Shown here: positions 8,175 through 14,837 of the stretch, piece after piece
How the letters are laid out: each line of letters opens with the position of its first letter
Position numbering within the stretch: position 1 is the stretch's first letter
Source: AM-2324 sp964225135
GTDB lineage: Bacteria; Bacteroidota; Bacteroidia; Chitinophagales; Saprospiraceae
Direction: 5' to 3'
Length of the DNA: 14,837 bases
Assembly (NCBI GenBank): GCA_964225135.1
Contig: CAXQNQ010000030.1
Coordinates: 1-14,837, forward strand
Translations under genes and position numbers: made by a program
The notes under the pieces: model-generated
What the model saw: the letters and a program-made list of their open reading frames with translations, nothing else
What the model was told of the DNA's origin: nothing
The model's database searches: none

Positions 8175-8978
8175 AAACATACGCTTCACTAATATAGAAT
8201 CTGCCGAAGATATAGGAGTAACTGATTGATACGGATGTATTTGTTCAATAGCAAATCTATTGCTTAGCGTATCAATAAATAAATTAAAACCGCTGAAAAT
8301 TTGTTGGTTAGAGTCTACCAACTCGAGTCTATAATTCCACTCATAGTTCAATATTTCTTGTGCCACTTTTAGGCTAGCATATTTTTCCCAGTAGGCCTTA
8401 AATGTAGAATCCACAGGAGATAATATTAATGTATCTGTTTGGTTTAACACCCTATACATCAAAGGCTCTTCAAAAATGGCGAAATCAAAGGCCGGTAGCA
8501 GAAGATTATTTACATCAAATTGATTTAAAGAGAATAAACTATTGGTAGGCAACTTAAAATAGTCTCCAGACACTTTTGCTTTGTAAAAAATGTCCCCTTC
8601 TTTTTCTACTAAGCTAAAATCCAATGTTCCTTCCTGTTCAAATCGAAAACTAAACTTAATACTATGAGCACCTTCTAGCTTAAATTGTTTTTGAGGAATT
8701 CTATAATTGGTCTTTAGGTTTTTGAGGGGAAGAAAGAATGAATCAATTTTTGATTCAGCAACAGGATAAGACAACTCATCAAACTGAATCCATGCGCTAC
8801 TATCTAATCTATTTATTGAAAAACTAAGCGAATCCATTGAAACCAAAACTCGATCAAATTTTGTTAAATCATCATCAAACAAAACAACTTCCCAATCCTG
8901 ATTTTGAGGTAAAACAAGTTGCTTAAATAACAAAAGAGATATGAAGATCACCCCACCAAAAAACAAAAATTTTCTCAT
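8163..8978 (-). CDS. Membrane-anchored protein, possibly DUF4340-like
   Basis: From the ATG at 8978 the product is 271 aa and begins with MRKFLFFGGVIFISLLLF, a single N-terminal membrane anchor or uncleaved signal, followed by a soluble domain that should face the periplasm. An in-frame ATG at 9011 adds 11 residues (MNKVSIIEIYF) before the anchor and looks less natural. The region after the anchor (FDRVLVSMDSLSFSINRLDS, then a W and a segment 'YPVAESKIDSFFLPLKNLK') follows the pattern I associate with DUF4340 domains, where short strand-turn-strand units read like 'I.. v.l.r....W.. yp.d...v..ll..l..l'. That resemblance is by eye and moderate. The stop is TGA, the only non-TAA stop among the confident genes here. 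It is convergent with the Clp-like gene (12-bp overlap) and divergent from the helicase-like gene. Confidence 0.75.
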   Translation of the reverse strand: MRKFLFFGGVIFISLLLFKQLVLPQNQDWEVVLFDDDLTKFDRVLVSMDSLSFSINRLDSSAWIQFDELSYPVAESKIDSFFLPLKNLKTNYRIPQKQFKLEGAHSIKFSFRFEQEGTLDFSLVEKEGDIFYKAKVSGDYFKLPTNSLFSLNQFDVNNLLLPAFDFAIFEEPLMYRVLNQTDTLILSPVDSTFKAYWEKYASLKVAQEILNYEWNYRLELVDSNQQIFSGFNLFIDTLSNRFAIEQIHPYQSVTPISSADSILVKRMFLGI

Positions 8979-9043
8979 GAAATAAATTTCAATTATTGAT
9001 ACTTTATTCAAGTTTAAATACCAAAATTATATATACTATTACC

Positions 9044-9073
9044 CTATATTTAATATAGTAATTTCAAATTACT
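9044..9073. promoter_or_regulatory. Two abutting perfect palindromes, candidate operator
   Basis: In the ~95-130 bp divergent spacer between the DUF4340-like and helicase-like genes, CTATATTTAATATAG (9044-9058, arms of 7 around one base) is followed by AGTAATTTCAAATTACT (9057-9073, arms of 8 around one base), the two sharing the bases AG. Both are exact inverted repeats and end 33 bases before the ATG at 9106, where an operator would sit. The AT-rich setting raises the odds of chance palindromes, so an operator role is a suggestion. Confidence 0.4.
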
Positions 9074-9105
9074 GATTTTGCTAGTAAATAAAAAAAACTC
9101 TTCAA

Positions 9106-9465
9106 ATGGATAGCAATAAAAACAATCATATTGATCTCTTTCTTTCCTTGAACGAATCCGATATAATAAAGCTGAAAGCTTTAATTGCTGGGAATGAAGA
9201 TACCATTTCCGTTAATGCAGAAAGTGCAGGAGATCAGTTTTTAACCCATCTATTTGAACAAAAAAATAACTTAAGAAAAAAGGGACTAACTGATACCTTC
9301 CTTACGGTTGGTTTAGTCGGCTTAAAAATACAGGATGAACTTCAATGGAATCATCTACTACAGGTGCCTATTTTACTTCAACAGACATCTACAAAGGCTA
9401 ATCTTTGGACGATAAAACGGGAAGCTCCTTTGACATTAAATCCAAAGCTTCCAAACTTATTCTAG
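9106..9465 (+). CDS. N-terminal fragment, DUF4011-like domain
   Basis: If the TAG is obeyed, this yields a 119-aa protein. Its latter half (about residues 60-119) reads like the DUF4011 domain at the start of large SF1 helicases: 'TFLTVGLVGLKI' in place of 'LxFTLGFLxW', 'NHLLQVPILLQQ' in place of 'APLLLIPVELER', then 'LWTIKREAPLTLNPKL' in place of 'FxLRRxDEEPxLNPxL'. The start ATG is well placed behind the divergent promoter region. As a free protein it would be a truncated domain, so I doubt that it is functional by itself. Confidence 0.6.
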   Translation: MDSNKNNHIDLFLSLNESDIIKLKALIAGNEDTISVNAESAGDQFLTHLFEQKNNLRKKGLTDTFLTVGLVGLKIQDELQWNHLLQVPILLQQTSTKANLWTIKREAPLTLNPKLPNLF

Positions 9466-9552
9466 GAAAATGAGCATATAGTTCAGGACTTATATAAGTG
9501 TATTTCCAAAGAAGCTCCTAATGAATTAGATTTTGAGGCGCTCACCAAGCTA

Positions 9553-12500
9553 TTGAGCAACCACCTCTTGAGCGCCAGTGCTGCCCCTCTACCCTCCAAT
9601 CAATCCTTAGAAGAAATAAACATTGCAACCATTATTCCTAGTTGTCTATTAAATATTGAAAAAGAGCGATTTGTCGAACCTGACCAAATTAAAATAATAA
9701 CACATTTAAAAGAATTTGCTAAAAAAGCTAAAGTCCTTCAACAAAGGAACGACCTTGAAATATGTTATCCTTTCTTAGACTCTGAACAATATGCACTGAG
9801 TAAGGAATTGGAAACTCAACCATTAGCTTTAATCCAATGTCATCACTATGCAGAACCAAATCCATTTATCAACCAGCTTATCATCAAAGGATTAGAAAAA
9901 GGGGAACGCATATTAGTACTCTCTGATAGAAAGGCCAGATTAAGTAGCCTGTATAACGATTTGCCTATCGATCAAAAATGTATGTTACCTAAAGATTGGC
10001 AAACGGATCCATTAGTTAAGCGTATTGTGCATACTAACATTAAAAAATCTACAATTTCGGAAAAACCGAATGGACAATCCTTCTTACTGCAAAAACAAAA
10101 GGCAAATAGATTTTATACTGCCTTTGATCAATATGCAAAAGCATATAATACCCCTATTTTTGGCCATTTAAATTGGATTGATCTGATTGGTCAGTTTTTG
10201 ACTTATCAGGATATTGTTGATAAGAAAATACTTGCTCCACTTATTAATAGCACAAAGTTTGAATTTAGCCAGGAAGAATTTAACCAATTAAATTCATTTG
10301 TTGAACAAGCTGTAAAGTGCTTTCAAGCAGTTAATTTAGACCACAGTTTCTTTTATAGCTTTCAAGAAACATGGTTTACACAATCTGATCTAGTAAACAC
10401 CAAGAAGTTTTTTAATACTGCGATCGAACAAATCAAATCTGATACATCAGATTTATTAGCAGACATACAATCCCTGATTGACACCTATGCTGAACTTTAC
10501 AGAGACCAACTAGATGAATTGTATTTAAATCTACATAGACAAACTAAAAAAGTAATTGCATTAACGACTGATACTCAAACTGCACTTGGTAAATTCAACA
10601 CCAACAACAAACTCAAAGACAATTATTTTATAAACATGTTCTCCAAAAGATCAAGAGAACAAAGTCAGTATATAAAGGCTATTGAACAAGGATATGAACT
10701 CCTTCAAGAATCATTAAGTGCACAAGATTTAATAGATGCTAGACTTCCAGTATTCCAGTCTATTCCAGACTTAACTCTTTTATTAGAAAAGCTGGAATCC
10801 TTTGAACAAGAGTTGGACCAATGGAGATCCAACAACTTTAATCAAATCCAAGAAGAGTTTAAACGGTTTTCAAAAAAGCACCATTGGTCTAATCCCAAGA
10901 TTGATGCATGGATTCAAGCTATTGAAGATAAAATCAATACTTATTTTGGTGCCTTAAAACAATTAAACCTGTTCAAGACTCCCCCGGTAGATCATTTATT
11001 AACCTATTCAAAGAGATTACAACAACTTCAACAAATACTTCAAGAAGCAAAGGTATTTGAGCAGAAAATGGAAAATTTTGGTGCACGCTATGAATGGACT
11101 AGGGTTTGGCTATTAGCTCAACCTCAAGAAAAGGAACTAATTCAAGCACTTATTCATACCAATAGTGACCAATGGTTAGCCGCTCTTGGAAGTTGGTATT
11201 TAAACAAAGTCATAGAAAAAAACATACATGGTGACAGAACCTTTAAACAAGAGGAATTAAAAGATTTTATTGGTACAGTACTTGATTTTTATCCGAAACT
11301 ACTTGGACAGATCAATAATCAATGGCTTCAAAATCTAGCAAAAGACTTTAATGGTCTAAGCAGGAAAGATAAAAAGCAGCTAATCCAGGGTTTAGAGGAG
11401 CAAGCCTCTACTCCACCCTCTGATGTATTTAATACATTAACACAAACTGCTATTCCTCTAATTTACGCGCAGCTAGATCATTATACCAATACATCTTATG
11501 AATCACTTCAGTTTGATAAAATCGTATTATTGGAAGAAGCATTTATTCCAGCCAATATAGTTGAACGTATTTGCGAGCAAAGCAAAAGTATTCTAGTTTT
11601 CACCCAGATACCTCCGAATGATCCCAAATCAATAAGCTTTTATTTAGACCAAATGCCTTTAGTCAAAAACTATCAACTAAATGGTAAGTACTATAACACC
11701 TGTCTAAAATTACAAGCACAAGCACCATTTGTACAATCAAAATCCTTTGTAAGGTCCATCAATCTTCATGAAACAAATGGAGTGTTTGATTGTAAGACCC
11801 AATCAAATACCGTAGAGGCTGATACTGTAATGCATTTATTGAACAACATAAAAATTGATAAACAAACGCGTGTATATGGTAAAACAGGGATTTTATGTTT
11901 TACCTCTGCACAACGAAATCTAATTTGGGATTATGTAAGAGTTATAGCTAAAAGGACAGACGAGGTGGGCGAAAGCATTCGCCAATTAGAAAGGAATGGT
12001 TTACAGATAGGTTGCTTGGACGATCTACTAGGTATGGAATTTGACAGACTAATTATTTCCTCAACCTTTTCTTATTTACCCGATAGTGAAGTATTTGTAG
12101 ACCCATTTGATTATTGCTCACCTAGAGCTTTAATGTTAGGTATTCAGTGGTGCACATTCTCCAAAGCTAAATACATAGATTTAGTTTACGCTCAAGCACC
12201 TAATCAAATAACTACACTTTTAGAACATAATCCGGGTGCAGCTATGGTATTGAATTTTCAAAACAAGATGAATTCACTCAGTGAAAGCATAAGCCAAGGC
12301 GGAGGTTATTTCTTTAGAAACTTTGAACCTAATACAGCACCAGTTCAAAAATTAGCCCAGAAAATTCAAACAACACTTAGATCGAGTATTCCATTGAATA
12401 GAGTTAGATTAGATTTTGAATTATATGGTATTGAGTTTCCTTTAGTGATTCTTCCTGATCAACTAAATACGAAACCTAGTTTATTAATTTTTGACCACCT

Positions 12501-12717
12501 TATATCCAATGAAAAGGACACTTGGTATCTATGGGATTATTTCTACATTAAACGTTTAATTGAAGAAGACTTCAACATTATACATTTTAACAGTACAGAC
12601 TTTTGGAAAAGGCCTCAAGCATCCATCAATCAACTTATGGAGCAAATCCATGCATTTGATCAGATACAGCTTACTGACCATACTGCTGATGATACAAATG
12701 CTCCAACACAGGTTTAA
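9553..12717 (+). CDS. Downstream part: degenerate SF1 helicase core plus endonuclease-like fold
   Basis: Numbering is from the TTG at 9553, a nominal start; the first in-frame ATG after the TAG is at 9982, inside the helicase core, so independent initiation is doubtful. The order of SF1 landmarks is kept. A Q-motif-like Gln79 comes first, then a segment aligned to Walker A (CHHYAEPNPF, 96-105) followed by the familiar 'GLEKGERILVLSDRKARL'. A long helical, coiled-coil-rich insert (~240-640) follows. Then come a motif II-like IVLLEEAF (657-664), a motif III-like segment (VFTQIPPNDP, 682-691), motif IV-like LCFTSAQRNLI (781-791), motif V-like LLGMEFDRLIIS (825-836) and a motif VI-like segment (LGIQWCTFSKAKY, 862-874). 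Residues ~948-1035 resemble the MTES_1575-type nuclease fold, ending in 'FNSTDFWKRPQ'. Walker A Gly/Lys/Thr, the motif VI Arg and the nuclease acid/Lys residues are absent. It looks like a pseudoenzyme. Confidence 0.72.
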   Translation: MSNHLLSASAAPLPSNQSLEEINIATIIPSCLLNIEKERFVEPDQIKIITHLKEFAKKAKVLQQRNDLEICYPFLDSEQYALSKELETQPLALIQCHHYAEPNPFINQLIIKGLEKGERILVLSDRKARLSSLYNDLPIDQKCMLPKDWQTDPLVKRIVHTNIKKSTISEKPNGQSFLLQKQKANRFYTAFDQYAKAYNTPIFGHLNWIDLIGQFLTYQDIVDKKILAPLINSTKFEFSQEEFNQLNSFVEQAVKCFQAVNLDHSFFYSFQETWFTQSDLVNTKKFFNTAIEQIKSDTSDLLADIQSLIDTYAELYRDQLDELYLNLHRQTKKVIALTTDTQTALGKFNTNNKLKDNYFINMFSKRSREQSQYIKAIEQGYELLQESLSAQDLIDARLPVFQSIPDLTLLLEKLESFEQELDQWRSNNFNQIQEEFKRFSKKHHWSNPKIDAWIQAIEDKINTYFGALKQLNLFKTPPVDHLLTYSKRLQQLQQILQEAKVFEQKMENFGARYEWTRVWLLAQPQEKELIQALIHTNSDQWLAALGSWYLNKVIEKNIHGDRTFKQEELKDFIGTVLDFYPKLLGQINNQWLQNLAKDFNGLSRKDKKQLIQGLEEQASTPPSDVFNTLTQTAIPLIYAQLDHYTNTSYESLQFDKIVLLEEAFIPANIVERICEQSKSILVFTQIPPNDPKSISFYLDQMPLVKNYQLNGKYYNTCLKLQAQAPFVQSKSFVRSINLHETNGVFDCKTQSNTVEADTVMHLLNNIKIDKQTRVYGKTGILCFTSAQRNLIWDYVRVIAKRTDEVGESIRQLERNGLQIGCLDDLLGMEFDRLIISSTFSYLPDSEVFVDPFDYCSPRALMLGIQWCTFSKAKYIDLVYAQAPNQITTLLEHNPGAAMVLNFQNKMNSLSESISQGGGYFFRNFEPNTAPVQKLAQKIQTTLRSSIPLNRVRLDFELYGIEFPLVILPDQLNTKPSLLIFDHLISNEKDTWYLWDYFYIKRLIEEDFNIIHFNSTDFWKRPQASINQLMEQIHAFDQIQLTDHTADDTNAPTQV

Positions 12718-14173
12718 CTTGGATCAAAAAACCAGTTTGTTTAGTTTGCTTAGTTTTAAGGCCAAATTCGTTAAGAATAGCATACGCCTCTTCTGCTTTT
12801 ATAGAAGGATCCATAGTACGCATCAATGCTAACAAACCGGTAACAAAGGGAGCTGCCATGGATGTTCCATTAGCTAATTTATAGGAACCTTGCTCGTCCG
12901 TAGACATAATTTGTTCCCCTGGAGCGGCTATTCCTTTGGATACCTCTTGAATGTAATTCGAGAAAGCTGATTTTTGAAGATTTTGGTTTACTGATGCCAC
13001 ACTGAATACATAATCGTTTGAAGTTGGTAAATAATATTTTGCATTTGCATTACTATTCCCTGCAGCAGCTACAACTAACACATTATGCTTTGCAGCATAT
13101 GCTAGCGCTTCATTATAAGCTTTTTGTTTAAATGGGTTGGCAACTCCTCCTAAAGACATAGAAATAACATCAGCTCCACTATCCACAGCTTCTATGATTC
13201 CCTTAATAATTGTAGACTCCTTCCCCATTCCATTTTGATTCAACACAGCAATTGCGCTTATGTCTATACTTTCGTTATTGAAGTTAAAAGAGGCAATGCC
13301 TTTACCATTATTATTAATGGCTGAAATAGTACCCGCACAGTGTGTACCATGGCCGTTAATATCCTTCTGATCCTTGGGGTACAATACCTTATAGTTTCCC
13401 TTTAAATCCTCATGTTCTCCATTTATCCCTGTATCCAAAATAAAAACTTTAGCCTTTTTCTTTGGTTGATATCCAATTTCAGCTAACCACTCAAAAGCAT
13501 CCATCAAACCTACAGCTTCAAATCCCCACTGTTTAGATACTAGCGGATCATTATATAAAGCCTTGTTTTTACCTTTTCGATTTAGTACAACTGTACTCAA
13601 TTCAGGAATATCCAATTGAAGATCATCATCCATTTCCACCCAAGAAATTTTTTCTGAAGATTGTAAAACTGAAATGACCTGTTTCAGCTTCCTCGGTGAG
13701 TATTGGCTAAAGGTTAAGCATATATAATTATCTAGGTCGGTCAAATCTTCATCATCAGGTTCAAAAATAAACGAAACATCTAAATCGAAACCCCTATAAA
13801 GACTAAGGTCTTCATAATTTACTTCATCCTTTACTTGAACTAATAAATTACCATCTTTAAGTCCATAATCTGCCAATTCTTGAGCTAGAATGATTAAACC
13901 ACCTCCTATAATTAAGGCTACAATTTTGGGAACAGACTTTTCAGTGATTAAGAAGTATAATAAAAAAGGAACAGCGATGATTTCTAGCGTCGTTAATGAT
14001 AACAAACCAATTTTTTCAATAGAGGTAATATGTTGTCCCCAAATACTAACAATAATGATTGTAAAACAAACGCTTAGAAAGCCTAACATGGGATACTTAT
14101 AAGCTCTTAGAAAAGAACTTGAGAGAAAGGTGTACCCTACGAGAACAAAAATGATAATAAATATTGTTAGCAT
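12671..14173 (-). CDS. S8 family (subtilisin-like) serine protease with N-terminal membrane helices
   Basis: The 500-aa protein begins with four hydrophobic segments (~1-16, 28-45, 54-76, 82-98), predicted to anchor it in the inner membrane. Next comes a ~100-residue acidic linker, part of which (150-185) looks like an inhibitor-I9-type propeptide. The catalytic domain (~205-480) is complete: Asp247 in FILDTGI, His275 in GHGTH, oxyanion Asn373 in AAAGNSN, and the nucleophile Ser438 in NGTSMAAPF. It should be an active endopeptidase, probably on the periplasmic side if the helix count is right. Standard secreted subtilisins have a cleaved signal peptide, so the multi-pass anchor is unusual. 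Its end overlaps the helicase-like gene by 47 bp. A 173-bp spacer separates its start from the divergent trxB. Substrate unknown. Confidence 0.93.
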   Translation of the reverse strand: MLTIFIIIFVLVGYTFLSSSFLRAYKYPMLGFLSVCFTIIIVSIWGQHITSIEKIGLLSLTTLEIIAVPFLLYFLITEKSVPKIVALIIGGGLIILAQELADYGLKDGNLLVQVKDEVNYEDLSLYRGFDLDVSFIFEPDDEDLTDLDNYICLTFSQYSPRKLKQVISVLQSSEKISWVEMDDDLQLDIPELSTVVLNRKGKNKALYNDPLVSKQWGFEAVGLMDAFEWLAEIGYQPKKKAKVFILDTGINGEHEDLKGNYKVLYPKDQKDINGHGTHCAGTISAINNNGKGIASFNFNNESIDISAIAVLNQNGMGKESTIIKGIIEAVDSGADVISMSLGGVANPFKQKAYNEALAYAAKHNVLVVAAAGNSNANAKYYLPTSNDYVFSVASVNQNLQKSAFSNYIQEVSKGIAAPGEQIMSTDEQGSYKLANGTSMAAPFVTGLLALMRTMDPSIKAEEAYAILNEFGLKTKQTKQTGFLIQVKPVLEHLYHQQYGQ

Positions 14174-14346
14174 AAATTAGATAAACTCTTAAAGAAGTAA
14201 AAAAAGTCCTAAAAAGCGTTAATTATACAACCTCAACCCTTCATTCCTTGTATAGTATTCGTTTTTTTACTTGATTTGCGAACTATATTCGTCTATTACT
14301 ACTATTTAAACGACTAAATTTATAAAATTCTAAATTTCCTTATCAT
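14174..14346. promoter_or_regulatory. Divergent intergenic region, protease / trxB
   Basis: This 173-bp AT-rich spacer should contain the promoters of both flanking genes. TATATTCG at 14284-14291 resembles the Bacteroidota -7 element on the trxB side, but I see no TTG at the expected 19-21 bases upstream. No strong hairpin or repeat was noticed. The role is inferred from layout. Confidence 0.4.
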
Positions 14347-14837
14347 ATGTCAACTCCATTGAATTGTGTAATTGTAGGATCAGGCCCAGCGGGATATACT
14401 GCGGCAATCTATGCAGCAAGAGCAAACATGAACCCAGTACTTTATACTGGTAAAGAGCCTGGCGGTCAACTTATGATTACAACAGATGTTGAGAACTTCC
14501 CAGGTTATCCGCAAGGAGTCATGGGTCCTCAGATGATGGAAGATCTTAAAAATCAAGCAGAACGCTTTGGAACAAAAATTATTTCTGAGTTTATTACAGA
14601 CTTCGACCACAATGCCGAAGGACCACATAAACTTACCTCTGAAACTGGAGAAGAAATTTTAGCCCATACCGTAATTATTTCAACTGGCGCAAGTGCCAAG
14701 TGGCTAGGTATACCTTCCGAACAAACATTTATGAATAAGGGCGTTTCTGCATGTGCCGTATGTGATGGATTCTTTTTTAGAGGTATGGACGTTGCTATAG
14801 TTGGTGCTGGTGATTCCGCAGCTGAGGAAGCGCTTTA
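14347..14837 (+). CDS. trxB: Thioredoxin reductase, N-terminal part (runs off window)
   Basis: The ATG at 14347 opens a frame that runs to the window end (163 codons plus two bases). The translation begins MSTPLNCVIVGSGPAGYTAA, with the FAD-binding GxGPAG motif at residues 11-16, then EPGGQLM (37-43) and TDVENFPG (46-53). It then has STGA (112-115), the redox-active CAVC pair (C136/C139) followed by DG, and the NADPH-binding GAGDSA (153-158). These are the hallmarks of bacterial low-molecular-weight thioredoxin reductase, which passes electrons from NADPH through FAD and the CxxC pair to thioredoxin in the cytoplasm. The middle residues of the active site are Ala-Val rather than the commoner Ala-Thr, a small variation. 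About half of the usual ~310-320 aa is present; the gene appears intact up to the edge. Confidence 0.97.
   Translation, partial: MSTPLNCVIVGSGPAGYTAAIYAARANMNPVLYTGKEPGGQLMITTDVENFPGYPQGVMGPQMMEDLKNQAERFGTKIISEFITDFDHNAEGPHKLTSETGEEILAHTVIISTGASAKWLGIPSEQTFMNKGVSACAVCDGFFFRGMDVAIVGAGDSAAEEAL

Larger units (their letters stand above)
9106..12717 (+). pseudogene. DUF4011-type SF1 helicase-like gene interrupted by in-frame TAG
   Basis: The reading frame from the ATG at 9106 is the same as that of the long open frame downstream: the only break is one TAG at 9463-9465 (codon 120), after which translation stays open to the TAA at 12715-12717. Uninterrupted, the product would be 1,203 aa, a plausible length for large DUF4011/SF1 helicases with a C-terminal endonuclease-like fold. 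The TAG falls inside the N-terminal DUF4011-like domain, just after its 'LNPKL' motif, so the two parts belong to one ancestral protein. Possible explanations are a recent nonsense mutation, a sequencing or assembly error, suppression or readthrough, or re-initiation downstream. The motif losses described in the downstream part are a separate matter, because they are amino-acid replacements in an otherwise open frame. The 3' end overlaps the convergent protease gene by 47 bp. Confidence 0.8.

Noticed and set aside
9463..9465. Genetic code change with TAG as sense codon
   Set aside because: A single case is not enough, the neighbours look like an ordinary Bacteroidota chromosome, and I know of no TAG reassignment there. 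Kept only as something to test through a suppressor tRNA search.
9466..9552. Frameshift or intervening sequence between the two helicase-like parts
   Set aside because: Both parts are in the same frame and the 87 bases between them translate sensibly; only one codon, TAG, is anomalous.
9553..9555. TTG at 9553 as a genuine start of a separate gene
   Set aside because: It lies within the predicted DUF4011-like domain, has no promoter-like spacing or leader, and merely happens to be the first alternative start-like codon chosen; upstream codons back to the TAG are open and coherent.
12560..12832. Open frame across the helicase/protease junction (+)
   Set aside because: It overlaps both real genes out of frame and its translation has no domain features.
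14380..14628. Minus-strand open frame near the window end
   Set aside because: It is antisense to the FAD-binding part of trxB, which is unmistakable on the plus strand.
1..14837. CRISPR array, insertion sequence, integrase or attachment site
   Set aside because: No regularly spaced repeats, transposase/integrase motifs or flanking direct repeats were seen.

Overview
The window is an AT-rich chromosomal segment that looks like Bacteroidota. The signs are: a signal peptide of the '...MAQ' type on a small outer-membrane barrel protein, a methyltransferase carrying the 'VHSPF' N-terminal motif common in that phylum, no clear Shine-Dalgarno sequences before the starts, and mostly TAA stops. It ends inside thioredoxin reductase (trxB), a housekeeping gene. 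I see no insertion sequence, integrase, tRNA, rRNA or CRISPR array.

Layout. 15-1369 holds a lipoprotein gene and a convergent small outer-membrane protein gene, separated by a clear bidirectional hairpin terminator. 1411-2253 is a class I SAM-dependent methyltransferase whose end overlaps the next gene tail-to-tail by 4 bp. 2250-4880 (minus) is a double AAA+ ATPase of the CbxX/CfxQ type with a duplicated beta-rich N-terminal module. 5043-8174 (plus) runs divergently from it and encodes a Clp/Hsp100-like two-domain AAA+ protein with an unusual N-terminus and a C-terminus resembling the PCRF domain of peptide chain release factors. 8163-8978 (minus) is a small membrane-anchored protein, possibly DUF4340-like. 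9106-12717 is a giant gene related to DUF4011-type superfamily 1 helicases with a C-terminal endonuclease fold; it is split by one in-frame TAG at 9463-9465. 12671-14173 (minus) is an intact subtilisin-family protease with four predicted N-terminal membrane helices. 14347 to the window end is the start of trxB.

The most interesting part is 2250-12717. Three large NTPase-fold proteins sit together and each has lost landmark residues in at least one domain. The CbxX-like protein has Val in place of Gly in its first Walker A. The Clp-like protein has a degraded first Walker B and, in its otherwise complete second ATPase domain, lacks the GYVG-type pore loop that grips substrates. The helicase-like protein keeps the family's architecture but has lost Walker A, the motif VI arginine and the nuclease catalytic residues. 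Over 1,000 codons stay open after its TAG, so this is not general gene decay. My reading, which is inference, is an accessory AAA+/pseudo-helicase assembly whose members act as regulated scaffolds or switches rather than as an unfoldase and a helicase. The PCRF-like domain hints at a ribosome or translation connection. Whether the lipoprotein, methyltransferase, DUF4340-like protein and protease take part cannot be told from sequence alone.
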